The position numbers and the translations under genes were made by a program. The notes under the pieces are model-generated. The model was not told where the DNA came from and did no database searches. It saw only the letters and a program-made list of their open reading frames with translations. 64,000 nt of DNA from an uncultured Opitutaceae bacterium (GTDB lineage: Bacteria; Verrucomicrobiota; Verrucomicrobiia; Opitutales; Opitutaceae), in NCBI GenBank assembly GCA_903862935.1, contig CAIOZY010000004.1:1-64000 (forward strand), in the 5' to 3' direction. Shown piece after piece: positions 62,866 through 64,000 of the stretch (position 1 is the stretch's first letter; every line of letters starts with the position of its first letter).

Positions 62866-63897
62866 ATGGCCCCCGTCCTTGCGGTTTCGGCCTGGCGGGT
62901 TGCCGACCCCCTCTGGCTTGCGGCGCTCTTGGCGATTGCGGCCGCGGTGTGGCTGCGGGGCCGCTCGCGGGTCGCCGTGTGGCTCGTTCCCTTCGCGGCG
63001 GCCTGGCACCGGCCGTCGATCCTGGGCTCCTCCCGGTGGCGGGCGGCGCTGGCCGCGGCGGGACTCGTCCTGGTCGTTTTCGCGCTGGTCCGCCCTCAGC
63101 GCACCGAGGAAAAGCACCAGGCCCGCTCCCGGGGCTACGACATCATGCTGTGCATCGACCTGTCCTCCTCGATGCTGAGCGAGGACTACGAGAAGGCCGG
63201 GGAGCGCATGAACCGCCTCCAGGCGATCAAGCCCGTCATCCAGGCCTTCATCGAGAAGCGCCCGTCGGACCGGATCGGGATCGTCCTGTTCTCGGGGCGG
63301 GCCTACACGATGTCCCCGCTCACGACCGACCACGAGTGGCTCGCCCAGCAGCTCGGCCGTGTGAAGATCGGGCTCATCGAGGACGGGACGGCGATCGGGG
63401 ACGGGCTCGGGGTGGCGCTGACGCGGCTCGAGCAGGCGGGCCGCCAGAGCGGCGGCCGGCGCCTGGGTGCCTTCATCGTGCTCCTGACCGACGGGGCGAA
63501 CAACCGCGGGGCGCTCTCCCCCATGCAGGCTGCCGGGATCGCCAAGGCCAGGGGGATCCCCGTCTATACGATCGGGGCGGGCAAGGACGGGATCGTCCCG
63601 TTCCCAGTCCTGGACGAGAAGGGAAACCGGATCGGCACCCGCCGGATCCTCGCCGACCTGGACGAGAACGCCCTCAAGGACATCTCCGCAGCGACCGGCG
63701 GGCACTTCTTCCGCGCGGCCGCGACCGGCACGATCGAGTCGGCCTTCCGCGATATCGACCGGGCCCAGAAGATCGACTTCCAGGCCAAGAGTTACCTGGT
63801 GACGACCGAGCTGTTCCCCTGGCTCGCCGTACCCGGCCTTGCGCTGCTTGCTCTCGGGGCGGCCCCCTCGCGGCGGCAGCGGCCCCGGACCTCATGA
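62866..63897 (+). CDS. batA: VWA domain membrane protein (BatA-like)
   Basis: 343 residues from the ATG at 62866; the track start at 62512 overlaps the DUF58 gene. N-terminal membrane helices (LAALLAIAAAVWLRG and ALAAAGLVLVVFALV) precede a VWA domain with the metal site DLSSSMLS, GIVLFSGRAYTMSPLT and VLLTDGANNRG. A C-terminal helix (FPWLAVPGLALLALGA) follows. It is the standard BatA architecture of Bacteroides aerotolerance-type operons. The stop overlaps the next gene (ATGA). The usual DUF4381 gene between DUF58 and BatA is absent. Confidence 0.9.
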   Translation: MAPVLAVSAWRVADPLWLAALLAIAAAVWLRGRSRVAVWLVPFAAAWHRPSILGSSRWRAALAAAGLVLVVFALVRPQRTEEKHQARSRGYDIMLCIDLSSSMLSEDYEKAGERMNRLQAIKPVIQAFIEKRPSDRIGIVLFSGRAYTMSPLTTDHEWLAQQLGRVKIGLIEDGTAIGDGLGVALTRLEQAGRQSGGRRLGAFIVLLTDGANNRGALSPMQAAGIAKARGIPVYTIGAGKDGIVPFPVLDEKGNRIGTRRILADLDENALKDISAATGGHFFRAAATGTIESAFRDIDRAQKIDFQAKSYLVTTELFPWLAVPGLALLALGAAPSRRQRPRTS

Positions 63898-64000
63898 ACT
63901 TCGCCTGGCACCAGCTCCTGTGGCTTTTGTTCCTGCCGGCCTGCCTGCTGGCCTGGGAGGTCCTGCGGCGCCAGCGCGGCGGGGCCCCGGCTCGCCCGAA
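63894..64000 (+). CDS. BatB-like VWA protein, N-terminal end (partial)
   Basis: The reading frame begins in an ATGA overlap with batA and stays open to the window edge: MNFAWHQLLWLLFLPACLL then AWEVLRRQRGG. The hydrophobic N-terminal helix and position match the second VWA gene of Bat operons. Only 35 residues are visible, so the call rests mainly on context. Confidence 0.6.
   Translation, partial: MNFAWHQLLWLLFLPACLLAWEVLRRQRGGAPARP

Noticed and set aside
1-64000. CRISPR arrays, tRNA and rRNA genes
   Set aside because: No regularly spaced short repeats and no cloverleaf-like or rRNA sequence were noticed on reading; a covariance-model scan would be the decisive test.

Overview
This is a GC-rich bacterial chromosome segment, most likely from the Verrucomicrobiota (Opitutaceae-like). 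The lineage call is inferred from gene content: large secreted proteins with Ig-like repeats and a shared C-terminal double module, a WxxGxW-repeat protein, a TIR/transmembrane/pilin-like fusion, a bacterial serpin and ornithine-lipid genes. No 16S rRNA or tRNA gene was seen.

Left part (1-25.9 kb): the tail of an IS4-type transposase abuts a secreted multidomain HYR protein. Then come an isoprenylcysteine-methyltransferase-like membrane protein, a tandem PstS-like protein, an olsB-olsA-like acyltransferase pair and a second PstS-like protein; together these look like a phosphate-limitation block. A TonB-C-terminal protein, a WxxGxW protein and a YiaK-type 2,3-diketo-L-gulonate reductase follow on the minus strand. 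Next are a sedolisin (S53) protease with Ig domains, a beta-barrel-like protein, two small membrane proteins, a UroD-family protein, a 1722-residue surface protein with 16 YVTN-type units, a TIR-pilin fusion and a membrane protein.

Middle part (25.9-41.4 kb): decayed or accessory genes (a YhcG nuclease with an in-frame stop, a frameshifted glycosidase-like gene, an AAA/DUF4143 ATPase, small orphan genes) and a serpin. A tightly packed operon follows: SIS sugar isomerase, BadF-type sugar kinase, OppA lipoprotein, M28 peptidase, OppB, OppC and an MsbA-like exporter. The sugar and peptide genes fit uptake and recycling of amino-sugar peptides such as muropeptides.

Right part (41.4-64 kb): four glycosyltransferase genes (one a GT2-GT9 fusion) for surface glycans, then housekeeping genes dciA-like, rpsO, pnp and surE and an ABC ATPase whose expected permeases are missing. 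Next is a minus-strand signalling operon: receiver-histidine kinase, an unusual beta-ketoacyl synthase with both catalytic histidines replaced, a membrane histidine kinase, an atypical soluble kinase, and a lower-GC nucleotidyltransferase. The window ends with rmuC, a MOSC protein, an ArfB-like release factor and the start of a MoxR-DUF58-BatA-BatB operon.

The most novel-looking item is the operon at 52.1-58.3 kb, where three histidine-kinase-like proteins are translationally interleaved with the degenerate ketosynthase. The C-terminal double module shared by the two giant secreted proteins, both ending in a YE(V/I)P-type tail, is the next best lead.
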